NCBI GenBank assembly: GCA_035546535.1
Contig: DASZWQ010000052.1
Span: 1 to 44,951, forward strand
Direction of reading: 5' to 3'
DNA length: 44,951 bases
Origin: Pirellulales bacterium
GTDB taxonomy: Bacteria; Planctomycetota; Planctomycetia; Pirellulales; JACPPG01
In this document: one piece after another, positions 8,166 to 15,943 of the stretch
Layout: each line of letters starts with the position of its first letter
Numbering within the stretch: position 1 is the stretch's first letter
Translations under genes and position numbers: made by a program
The notes under the pieces: generated by a model
The model's input: the letters and a program-made list of their open reading frames with translations, nothing else
The model's database searches: none
Told to the model about the DNA's origin: nothing

Positions 8166-9683
8166 GTGCCCGACGACCCATTATCTGAAAGCCAGGAGTC
8201 GCCGTCTTGGCTGCTAAAGTGCGTGGCAAATGGAGACGAGCGCGCGACTACCGCGGTCTTTCAACGGTATGCAACACGCCTGACCGCTTTGGCACGAAGT
8301 CGGCTGTCAAAAAAACTATCAGCGCGAATTGACGCCGACGATATCGTTATGTCCGCCTATCGGAGCTTCTTCATAAGGGCACGGCAGGGTGCCTTTACTT
8401 TGGAGCGAGGCGGAGACCTCTGGCGGCTCCTTGTCGAAATTACATTGCACAAGCTGTATCGACAGCACACGTTTCATACCGCGCAACGACGCTCGGTACG
8501 CATGGAATCAGACGAGCCGGAGAAAGCAATTCGGGATGCGTCCGCGCCAATTCCGTCACCCGACGTTGCGTTAGCAACTGCGGAAGAGCTTGAGTTGATT
8601 ATGGCCGCGTTGCCGCCCGAGGTTCGGAAGGTACTCGAACTGCGCCTGCAAGGACACGAACTTCTGGAAATTGCCAAAGCCCTCAAGCGATCCGAGCGCA
8701 CGATCCGACGGTGGCTGGATCAGTGTCGACAAGCCATGCGGCGCAGATTCCCCTCTGTGTCTACGCGGAGTGCCACCCGCTCAGCCCCCATCGAGCGAAA
8801 GCCTGTGGCGCGAAGAACCAATAGGCGGCGACCGTCGACGACGATCAATGCGGTTCTTGCGTTCGACGACTTTACTTTGATGCGTCAAATTGGCGCGGGA
8901 GCGACAGGTAAGGTTTATCTGGCTCTGGACAAGCGAGCAAACGCGACTGTCGCGGTGAAGTTTTTGAAGAAGCGGTATCTGAACAATCCAGAGGTCGTTT
9001 CGCGGTTCGCCTACGAGGCGCATCTGTTGCAGCAGTTAGAGCACCCCGGTATCGTTCGCATATTCGGGCTCGGCAGGACGCCGAACGAGGGCTTATTCAT
9101 CGCAATGAGCTTCGTGCCTGGCGGCGACCTTGGAGCCCGGTTGGTCGCGGGTCCGGTCCAGCAAGACGCGGCGGCACGTTGGGTTAGCGAAACCGCCGTT
9201 GCGCTCGAATACGCTCATCAGAGAAACATCATCCACTGTGATCTCAAGCCGAGAAACATTCTGCTCAGCAACGACGATCGCGTCGTTGTCACGGATTTTG
9301 GCTTGGCACGCACTTCAAACTCAGAGCTTTTTGGCGACGAGTATATAGCGGGAACACCCGCGTTCATGGCACCGGAACAGGTCGAACCCAGCTGGGGCCC
9401 TTTGGCAGCGAGGACCGACGTCTACGGATTGGGAGCAGTGCTCTATAGCCTTTTAACCGGTCGGCCGCCGCATGAAGGAGCAGCCGTAGAAGTATTGGCT
9501 GCGATTGCGTCCGGCCAAACGCCGACCTTCCCGGCCCACTCACGACCTGAACTGGTTGAAATCTGCCGGCGCTGCCTAGCAGCGGATCCTGCTGACCGTT
9601 ATCCAACAGCGCTCAGCGTTGCAGAAGCACTTTCGGGAGTCGAACGCCACGATCCGGTGAACCCCCGCGGAGTTCTAAGCTGA
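8166..9683 (+). CDS. ECF sigma factor fused to Ser/Thr protein kinase
   Basis: About 505 residues joining two regulators. Residues about 5-190 are a planctomycete-type ECF sigma factor: region 2 around DADDIVMSAYRSFFIRAR, and region 4 as LPPEVRKVLELRLQGHELLE followed by an HTH (SERTIRRWLDQCRQAMRRR). A basic linker (about 195-228) leads to a Hanks-type kinase (about 234-490). It has a Gly loop (IGAGATGKVY, 242-251), ATP Lys265, alpha-C Glu284, catalytic loop HCDLKPRN (357-364, Asp359, Asn364), DFG (377-379) and an APE motif (402-404). Catalytic Asp and Lys are intact, but the HRD Arg is Cys358, so the kinase is non-RD and may not need activation-loop phosphorylation. There is no membrane helix, so it is probably cytoplasmic. 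Numbering is from the GTG at 8166. Codon use is less GC-rich than the neighbours, which hints at transfer. Confidence 0.9.
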   Translation: MPDDPLSESQESPSWLLKCVANGDERATTAVFQRYATRLTALARSRLSKKLSARIDADDIVMSAYRSFFIRARQGAFTLERGGDLWRLLVEITLHKLYRQHTFHTAQRRSVRMESDEPEKAIRDASAPIPSPDVALATAEELELIMAALPPEVRKVLELRLQGHELLEIAKALKRSERTIRRWLDQCRQAMRRRFPSVSTRSATRSAPIERKPVARRTNRRRPSTTINAVLAFDDFTLMRQIGAGATGKVYLALDKRANATVAVKFLKKRYLNNPEVVSRFAYEAHLLQQLEHPGIVRIFGLGRTPNEGLFIAMSFVPGGDLGARLVAGPVQQDAAARWVSETAVALEYAHQRNIIHCDLKPRNILLSNDDRVVVTDFGLARTSNSELFGDEYIAGTPAFMAPEQVEPSWGPLAARTDVYGLGAVLYSLLTGRPPHEGAAVEVLAAIASGQTPTFPAHSRPELVEICRRCLAADPADRYPTALSVAEALSGVERHDPVNPRGVLS

Positions 9684-9766
9684 ATATCTTGAAAGTCGAA
9701 TCTGGTTACCACGTCGCCGGGTGGTCCATTCGACAGCCGCCGTCGCCAACGCTGTCTCCCGCTCAC

Positions 9767-10882
9767 TTATTTCGCGTCTGCCCGGCAATACGGCAGCACC
9801 AACAGGGCGTAGCCCGTCACCAGGTTCGGGTCACCTTCCATCCAGCGGGCGTTCTTGTTCACCCACGATCCGTCCGGCTGTTGCCGGCTGAGCAACGACT
9901 GGAGCAGCTCTTCGCGCCAGTTGTGCGACTTGCCACTCTCATCGACCAGGGTCGGTTGATTGATGGCCGCCAGCGCCTTGGCGAACATGTGGTAGTAGTA
10001 GTACAAGCCGGCGTCGGCCATGCCCGGGTTTTCGTCCAGCGTGTAGTACTTCTTGGCCCAGGCGACGGCCGCCTTCACGCGCGGATCGTCGGGCGTAACG
10101 CCGCAATAGATCATGCTCTTCAGCCCCGCGTAGGTCATCGAACCGTAGCTGCGCAGGCCACCGTTGTCGGTCTTGCCGGCCATGCTGACGCCGCCGGCGG
10201 CGGGCGTGTAATAGAACCCGCCATCCGGGTTCTTGGCCGGAAACTCGGTCGTGTTGTATTCGCTTTCCAGGTTCTGGCAACGCGACACGAAAACCAAGGC
10301 CCGCTTGAACGCCTCGTCGTTCGCATCTTCGCCGGCCGACTTCAAGGCATCGAGCAGGAAGCTGGTGTTCGAGAGGTCGGGCCGTTCGGCCTGGCCGTAG
10401 CCCGCGCCGCCGTAGGTGATATTTGCCGGCTGTACGTTTTCCGATTCATCCCACTGGCCGGCGGTAAGGAACTTCTCGGCGTTCTTCACGATCGCATTAA
10501 AGCGACCGTCTTTGTTGGCCGCGGCAAAGCACATCAGCCCCACGCACGTTTCGTAGTTGCGATGGCGCGATCCCGGGTTATAGATGCCACCGTCGGGCTG
10601 CACGAAACCTTGCAGGTACTTGAGCGCCTTGGCCACGACCGGATCCTGCGCGGTGCGACCGTTCTGCAGCACGCCCGTCGTCACCAGGGCCGTGACCGCG
10701 GGGCCGGCCGCCGAGCTGAACGAACCATCCTCGGCTTGCCCTTTGGTGCGCAAGAACTCAATCGCCCGGGCGACGGCCTGCTCATAGGCCTTTTCGTCGG
10801 CCGCGGCGGCTGGAATTGCTGTCGCACCGAATGTGACCACGGCCAAAGCAAACGCAGAGAACGACAAACAAAATCGCGACAT
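9767..10882 (-). CDS. Exported prenyltransferase/squalene-oxidase repeat protein
   Basis: A 371-residue protein with a signal peptide (about 1-27, cleavage near PAAAA) followed by alpha/alpha-barrel repeats of the squalene cyclase/prenyltransferase type. QW-like motifs are visible: QPDGGIYNPGSRH, NPDGGFYYTP, SYGSMTYAGLKSMIY, QQPDGSWVNKNARW. The DxDD acid motif of real squalene-hopene cyclases is not seen, and the length is about half, so it is probably not a cyclase. Planctomycetes carry many exported proteins of this kind with unknown substrates. AAGGA lies 8 nt upstream of the ATG. It is convergent with the sigma-kinase gene. Confidence 0.85.
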   Translation of the reverse strand: MSRFCLSFSAFALAVVTFGATAIPAAAADEKAYEQAVARAIEFLRTKGQAEDGSFSSAAGPAVTALVTTGVLQNGRTAQDPVVAKALKYLQGFVQPDGGIYNPGSRHRNYETCVGLMCFAAANKDGRFNAIVKNAEKFLTAGQWDESENVQPANITYGGAGYGQAERPDLSNTSFLLDALKSAGEDANDEAFKRALVFVSRCQNLESEYNTTEFPAKNPDGGFYYTPAAGGVSMAGKTDNGGLRSYGSMTYAGLKSMIYCGVTPDDPRVKAAVAWAKKYYTLDENPGMADAGLYYYYHMFAKALAAINQPTLVDESGKSHNWREELLQSLLSRQQPDGSWVNKNARWMEGDPNLVTGYALLVLPYCRADAK

Positions 10883-11131
10883 GAGAAGAATCCTTGCAGG
10901 ACGTTAATTTCGATGCACTATCGACGAGCTGCGCCGGGCGACCACCATACGCGGGCGTGTGCCGCCCCTCCTGACATTCTAGCGTTTTATGGCGGCGCTC
11001 ATGGAGCGCGCCCATCGAGACGCTGACTGGGACGAAACCTTACGCACATGGCGTTCCGCGGGGCCGGGGAGCCTTAAATCTTTCCAAGCGGCCCTCTTCC
11101 GCACAGCCGCGATGGCGTCGGCCGCCAAAGT

Positions 11132-11149
11132 TTCGCCACCGGTGGCGAA
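11132..11149. repeat. Perfect 18-bp palindrome downstream of the isochorismatase-ThuA gene
   Basis: TTCGCCACCGGTGGCGAA reads the same on both strands. It lies about 30 bp past the stop of the minus-strand isochorismatase-ThuA gene. It could fold as a hairpin in that transcript (terminator or processing site), but a strong T-run is missing. A protein-binding site is the alternative. Confidence 0.5.
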
Positions 11150-11178
11150 TTCTTCGCCGGGCGTCCCTTGGCGCGCCC

Positions 11179-12780
11179 TTACTTGGTAGCGGCCGACGAT
11201 TCGTTGGCTGCGATTTCCGGGACGGGCCGCCCCAGCGCCCAGAAAACGCCGTTGACGAGCAGTTGCCGAAACTGCGGAAGCGCAAAATCCTCGGGTCCGC
11301 CCAGCGACGTGTAAAAGACCTTGCCCCCGCGCCGCGTGGTGTTGGTCCAGGCGACCGGTTCTTCGAGCTTTTCGCCGGCCACGCGCCCCATCATCAGCGG
11401 CGTCGCCGACTGGGCCAGCGGGCTCGTCTTGTAGAGCGACGACTGCGAAACGAACTCGCCCGCCGGCACGCCGCGCAGGATCGGGCTTTCCTTGGCCGTC
11501 GGCAGCGTCCAGATCGTCGGCCCCAGCTCGTTCGCATGGTGGCCCGTATAGTGACCCCCCAAAACCTCGGCGTCGAACTCGGGCCAGGCGGCGTAGCCGG
11601 CCGGCGGCTGGTTGTCGCGCAGCGAAAAAGCATGGCTCGCCGTGCGAATGCCGACGACGGGCTTGCCCTCAGCCACGAAATCGCGAATCAACTGCAATTG
11701 CTCGGTCTTCGGCGTGCGGCGGCGAACTCCGACCAACAGCGCATCGGCCGAGGCCAGGGCCTCGAGCCCGGGGAAATCGTTCTTGTCGCCGGCGCTCGCG
11801 TGAAGGATCGTCGTGCGGACGCCGCGCGGCGACAATTCGCGATCGGCAAACTCCGGCAGCGTGCGGGCCATGTCGTATTCGTCTTCACCGATCACGATCG
11901 CCAGGTGCGGCCGATGATCCTCGCGGAAGTTAAAGGCCACTCCCCCGAGAAAGTCGCGGCTCGTGATCGTCGGGCACCAGTATTTCTCGATGTGTTCGAT
12001 CACCAGGTCCGTGGCACGAAAATGATCGAGCCCTACCGGCTCGGAAAGCGAGTCGTGCATCGAGTCGGTCAGGTCGCGCACCAGCACCACGTTCTGCCCC
12101 TGGGCACACATGCGGCGGATCGAGAACGGCCGCCCCAGCACGCACATGTTGGTATGCACGCCCAAAACGACCACGTTGTCGATGCCGCGCTCGCGCATCA
12201 GGTAAAAGGCTTCGTCGTTGTCGGTGATGGCGTCGCCGTCGACGATCTCGAGCGTGTCGATCTGTCGCCGCCAGGGGTTGCCGTGCGGGCATTGCGGCGT
12301 GCAGTCGCAACGATCCTTCGCGTTGTCGAACGGCAGCTTCGGCTCGTGCCCCGTGGCCAGCGGACACCAATCGGCCGGCAAGGGTTTCATCGCCACCTTC
12401 GGCGCCTGCTGCGCTAGCTTCCGGCCTGGCGTGTCGGCGTAGAACTTCATCGTGTCGCTCGGGCAATGGATGACGAGCATGCCCAGGCGGCGAGCGGCCT
12501 TCAGCACTTCGTTCATGCGCGGCGCCATCTCGGCCACGCGGGCCGTTGCCCCCTGGCACCAGTGTTGATTCCACATGTCGCACACGATCACGGCCGTGCG
12601 GTGCGGATCCCATTGGACCTGCCGCTCTTGAAGGGCAAATTCGCCACTGGCTTTGTCCTGGGTACGGACGCGCTCGTGCAAAGTCCACGTGCCGCTGGCC
12701 GACGGCGCGGCCGCCGTGGCGGGCGATAATAAACCGGCAAGAATCAGTGTCCCCAGACAAAACGCTCGATTCATCGGCAT
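11179..12780 (-). CDS. Exported isochorismatase-family/ThuA-domain fusion protein
   Basis: A 533-residue two-domain protein. The signal peptide is about 1-24. Residues about 60-270 are an isochorismatase-like cysteine hydrolase: catalytic Asp68 in VIVCDMWNQHW and nucleophile Cys213 in LGVHTNMCVLGRPF. A Cys-rich insert (RCDCTPQCPHGNPW, about 157-170) is unusual and could bind metal or form disulfides. Residues about 280-520 are a ThuA-like (trehalose-utilisation, glutamine-amidotransferase-fold) domain with GEDEYDMARTLPEFA, LGGHYTGHHANELGP, PVAWTNTTRRGGKVFYTSLG. ThuA domains are common in planctomycete exported proteins. The substrate is unknown, but a secreted amidohydrolase acting on sugar or amide material is plausible. 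ATG codons at 12780 and 12774 are both possible starts. Confidence 0.88.
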   Translation of the reverse strand: MPMNRAFCLGTLILAGLLSPATAAAPSASGTWTLHERVRTQDKASGEFALQERQVQWDPHRTAVIVCDMWNQHWCQGATARVAEMAPRMNEVLKAARRLGMLVIHCPSDTMKFYADTPGRKLAQQAPKVAMKPLPADWCPLATGHEPKLPFDNAKDRCDCTPQCPHGNPWRRQIDTLEIVDGDAITDNDEAFYLMRERGIDNVVVLGVHTNMCVLGRPFSIRRMCAQGQNVVLVRDLTDSMHDSLSEPVGLDHFRATDLVIEHIEKYWCPTITSRDFLGGVAFNFREDHRPHLAIVIGEDEYDMARTLPEFADRELSPRGVRTTILHASAGDKNDFPGLEALASADALLVGVRRRTPKTEQLQLIRDFVAEGKPVVGIRTASHAFSLRDNQPPAGYAAWPEFDAEVLGGHYTGHHANELGPTIWTLPTAKESPILRGVPAGEFVSQSSLYKTSPLAQSATPLMMGRVAGEKLEEPVAWTNTTRRGGKVFYTSLGGPEDFALPQFRQLLVNGVFWALGRPVPEIAANESSAATK

Positions 12781-12900
12781 GCTCGGTTTTCCCGTAGAGC
12801 TGTGGACAACATGTCGCGAGGCGCAGGCCCGGGGATAATTCTGCGGTCACGGCGCCGTGCGAGCAAGGAAGCCTGCTAAACGCGTACCGGTCCGTGGGCC

Positions 12901-12927
12901 GCAGGCGGGACGCCGGCACCACAAAAG
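12901..12927. repeat. Dispersed repeat, family B, copy 1
   Basis: A 27-bp unit starting GCAGGCGGGACGCC and ending CACCACAAAAG. It recurs at 44865-44891 with a single base difference. The copy at 44865 contains the palindromic core GCGGGACGCCCGC. Both copies are intergenic and both are followed within about 100 bp by a GCCGTCT-type element. Confidence 0.75.
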
Positions 12928-12980
12928 GGACCGGGGCCGAAACGTCAAAGCCAAATCGTTTGAGCAACCCTCCTATTATT

Positions 12981-13002
12981 GTGGAGCAGCCGTCTCGGCT
13001 GC
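12981..13002. repeat. Palindromic element GCAGCCG...CGGCTGC
   Basis: GCAGCCGTCTCGGCTGC forms a 7-bp stem with a 3-nt loop (TCT), inside 12981-13002. A degenerate relative occurs about 25 bp after the other family B repeat (around 44917-44935, GCGGCCGTCTTCGGTTGCA). It is probably part of the same composite repeat. Confidence 0.5.
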
Positions 13003-13301
13003 CTATTACGGCTGCACGGGCGTGGCTTGAATGCCGGCGCACCGCATGTTCTTATAGGGGCAAGCGATTCCGGCCCTGGGCGTCCCTCAGGTTCGCCCCG
13101 GCGGTTGTGGCAGAGAATCGCGTGACGCGCACCGGCTGCGGGCCCTGGCTGAGGAGCCTATTGGCATGCGTTCGGCCGGGCGCCCCGCCGGAAATGTTTC
13201 CTTCCTGGCCGGGCTGCTGCTTTGAAAGCCGACTTCCAGCAGCAAACCCGCAACCTAACGTCGCCGCCCCGCGCTCCACACGCTTGAATCGAAAGGTAGA
13301 T

Positions 13302-15938
13302 ATGCTCGCAGCTCGCATCTGGCTTGGCATGTTGGTCGTCGCAGGTTCGCTTCTGACTGCCCAGGGCACGGCGGCTGACGCACCACCGCTCAAGCTTGCC
13401 AAGGGGGACCGCATCGTCATCGTCGGCAACACCTTGGCCGAGCGCATGCAGCAGTACGGCAATCTGGAAGGGTTGCTCTACAGCCGCTTTCCCGATCTGG
13501 ACCTGGTGATCCGCGACCTGGGCTGGTCGGCCGACGAGCTGACGGTGAAGATGCGCTCGCAGGATTTCCAGGATCACGGTCACAACCTGACCGATCACAA
13601 GCCCTCGGTCCTCGTGGCTTGCTATGGGTTCAATGAATCGTTCGGCGGGAAGGCGGGCCTGGCGAAGTTCGAGCAGGACCTGGAGAAGTTCATCACCGAA
13701 TCGACCACCACGAAGTACGACGGCGTCGCCCCGCCGCGGCTGGTGCTGGTCTCGCCCATCGCGCACGAAAACCTGCGCAAGCGCGTTCTGCCCGACGGCA
13801 CCAGGAACAACGAGAACATCAAGCTGTACGCCGACGCCATGGCCCGACTGGCGGCGAAGCACAGCGTGATCTACGTCGACCTGTTCACGCCCACGCTCAG
13901 CCTGATGCAGGGCTCGAAGGAGCCGTGGACGATCAACGGCATCCACCTGAACGCTCACGGCGATGCCGAGGTGGCCAAATTGATCGACGCTTCCTTGTTT
14001 GGCGCGCGGCCGGCCACGAACAACATCGACATGGCCCGGCTGGATCGCGAAATCGACGAGAAGAACCTGCAATTCTGGCGCGATTACCGGGCAGTCAACG
14101 GCTTCTACATCTATGGCGGTCGCAAGAAGCCGTTCGGCGTCGTCAACTTTCCCCCCGAGTTCGCCAAGCTGCGAAAGATGATCGCCAACCGCGACGCGCG
14201 CATCTGGGCCGTGGCCAAGGGAGAGAACGTTCCGGAAACGATCGACGACAGCGGGACGGGCGAGTTCGCCAAGATCGAGACGAACTATACACAGCCGATT
14301 CATCTCACGAATCCCGACGAGGAAAAATCGCAATTCAAGCTGCCGGACGGCTACGAGGTGAACCTGTTCGCGTCGGAAATCGACTTCCCCGATTTGCAAA
14401 AGCCGGTGCAGTTCGAGTTCGATAGCCGCGGCCGGCTGTGGGTGGCCACGATGCCCAGCTACCCGATGTACCTGCCCGGCACGCCGGTCAACGACAAGCT
14501 GTTGATTTACGAGGACACCGACGGCGACGGAAAAGCCGACAAGCAGACGGTGTACGCCGACAACTTGTACATACCGACGGGTCTGGAACTCGGCGACGGC
14601 GGAGCGTACGTCGCGCAGCAGCCGAACCTGATGTTTCTCAAGGACACCGACGGCGACGATCATGCCGACACGCGCGAGATCGTGCTGCACGGCTTCGATA
14701 CCGCCGATTCGCACCACGCCATCAACGCCTTCACGTGGGGGCCGGACGGCGCGCTGTACTCGATGGAAGGAACCTTCCATCAAACCGGTGTCGAAACACC
14801 CTACGGCCCACGGCGCGTGCAGAATGCCGCCGTGTTCCGTTACGAGCCGCTGACCGCGAAGCTCGATATTTTCATCTCCTACGGATTCGCCAACCCCTGG
14901 GGCGAAGTCTTCGATCACTGGGGACAGAACTTCGTGGCCGACGCGTCGGGCGGCGCCAACTATTTCGGCACGGCCTTCTCGGGCCAGGTCGACCATCCGC
15001 ACAAGCACGGCGGCATGCAGCAGTTTCTGAAAATGCAGTGGCGCCCCACGTCGGGCTGCGAAATCGTGGCCAGCCGCCACTTTCCCGACGACGTGCAAGG
15101 CAATTACCTGCTGAACAACTGCATCGGTTTCCACGGCACGCTGAATTACAAGATGCGCGAAGAGGGATCGGGCTTCTTTGCCGAGCCGGTCGAGCCATTG
15201 CTGCAATCGAAGGATCAAAACTTCCGCCCGGTCGATCTGAAATTCGGCCCCGACGGCGCGCTGTACGTGATCGACTGGTTCAATCCGCTGATCGGCCATA
15301 TGCAGCATTCGATCCGCGACCCGAATCGTGACAAAACGCACGGCCGCATCTGGCGGATCACGTACAAGAATCGTCCGCTGGCCAAACCGCCGCAGATCGC
15401 GGGAGCCACGATTCCGGCGCTCTTGGACCTGTTGAAGTCGTATGAAGACCGCACGCTGTACCGCGTGCGCCGCGAGCTGCGCACCCGCGACAGCGACCAG
15501 GTAATGGCCGAACTCGACAAATGGATCGCGGCGCTCGATCCCAAGGATCCGGAGTTGCAGCATCACTTGCTCGAGGCGCTGTGGGTCCATCAGCAGCATG
15601 ATGTGATCGATCAAGCGCTTTTGAAGCGTGTCTTGCGTTCGCCGGAGCCAAAGGCCCGGGCTGCCGCCACGCGCGTGCTGTGCTACTGGCGCGACCGCGT
15701 GGACGAGCCGCTGGAGCTGTTGCGCGTACAGGCCAACGACGAGCATCCACGTGTCCGGCTCGAGGCGGTGCGTGCGGCCAGTTTCTTCCACGATCCCAAA
15801 GCGCAGGAAGTGGCGCTCGAAACGCTTGCCCATCCGCAGGACAGTTACCTGGAATACACGCTCAAGGAAACGCTCGACACGCTCGATCGTCGCGCGAAAG
15901 AGGCTGCGTCGTCCGGCAATACGCAGGCGGGACGGTGA
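13302..15938 (+). CDS. SGNH-like / PVC-type membrane-bound dehydrogenase domain / HEAT protein
   Basis: An 878-residue exported protein. I chose the ATG at 13302, preceded by GAAAGG and opening a signal peptide (about 1-25). Domain 1 (about 30-235) is SGNH/GDSL-like, with VIVGNTLAER, CYGFNESFGG and NGIHLNAHGD, but the Ser and Asp positions read Thr and Asn. Domain 2 (about 345-690) is the PVC-type membrane-bound dehydrogenase beta-propeller, with LPDGYEVNLFASE, DSRGRLWVATMPSYP, EDTDGDGKADKQTVYAD and FGPDGALYVIDWFNPLIGH. Asp-rich DTDGDG loops suggest Ca binding. The C-terminus (about 720-860) is HEAT-like. In many relatives a heme-binding CxxCH domain follows on the same chain. Here it is on the next gene, 5 nt downstream. 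The electron donor is unknown. Confidence 0.85.
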   Translation: MLAARIWLGMLVVAGSLLTAQGTAADAPPLKLAKGDRIVIVGNTLAERMQQYGNLEGLLYSRFPDLDLVIRDLGWSADELTVKMRSQDFQDHGHNLTDHKPSVLVACYGFNESFGGKAGLAKFEQDLEKFITESTTTKYDGVAPPRLVLVSPIAHENLRKRVLPDGTRNNENIKLYADAMARLAAKHSVIYVDLFTPTLSLMQGSKEPWTINGIHLNAHGDAEVAKLIDASLFGARPATNNIDMARLDREIDEKNLQFWRDYRAVNGFYIYGGRKKPFGVVNFPPEFAKLRKMIANRDARIWAVAKGENVPETIDDSGTGEFAKIETNYTQPIHLTNPDEEKSQFKLPDGYEVNLFASEIDFPDLQKPVQFEFDSRGRLWVATMPSYPMYLPGTPVNDKLLIYEDTDGDGKADKQTVYADNLYIPTGLELGDGGAYVAQQPNLMFLKDTDGDDHADTREIVLHGFDTADSHHAINAFTWGPDGALYSMEGTFHQTGVETPYGPRRVQNAAVFRYEPLTAKLDIFISYGFANPWGEVFDHWGQNFVADASGGANYFGTAFSGQVDHPHKHGGMQQFLKMQWRPTSGCEIVASRHFPDDVQGNYLLNNCIGFHGTLNYKMREEGSGFFAEPVEPLLQSKDQNFRPVDLKFGPDGALYVIDWFNPLIGHMQHSIRDPNRDKTHGRIWRITYKNRPLAKPPQIAGATIPALLDLLKSYEDRTLYRVRRELRTRDSDQVMAELDKWIAALDPKDPELQHHLLEALWVHQQHDVIDQALLKRVLRSPEPKARAAATRVLCYWRDRVDEPLELLRVQANDEHPRVRLEAVRAASFFHDPKAQEVALETLAHPQDSYLEYTLKETLDTLDRRAKEAASSGNTQAGR

Positions 15939-15943
15939 GCGGG

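Larger units (their letters stand above)
12781..13301. other. Divergent intergenic region with repeat elements
   Basis: 521 bp between the isochorismatase-ThuA gene (minus) and the dehydrogenase-like gene (plus), with no gene I can support. It holds a copy of a dispersed repeat at 12901-12927 and a second palindromic element at 12981-13002. Promoters for both flanking genes should lie here, but no clear -35/-10 pair was found. Confidence 0.5.
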
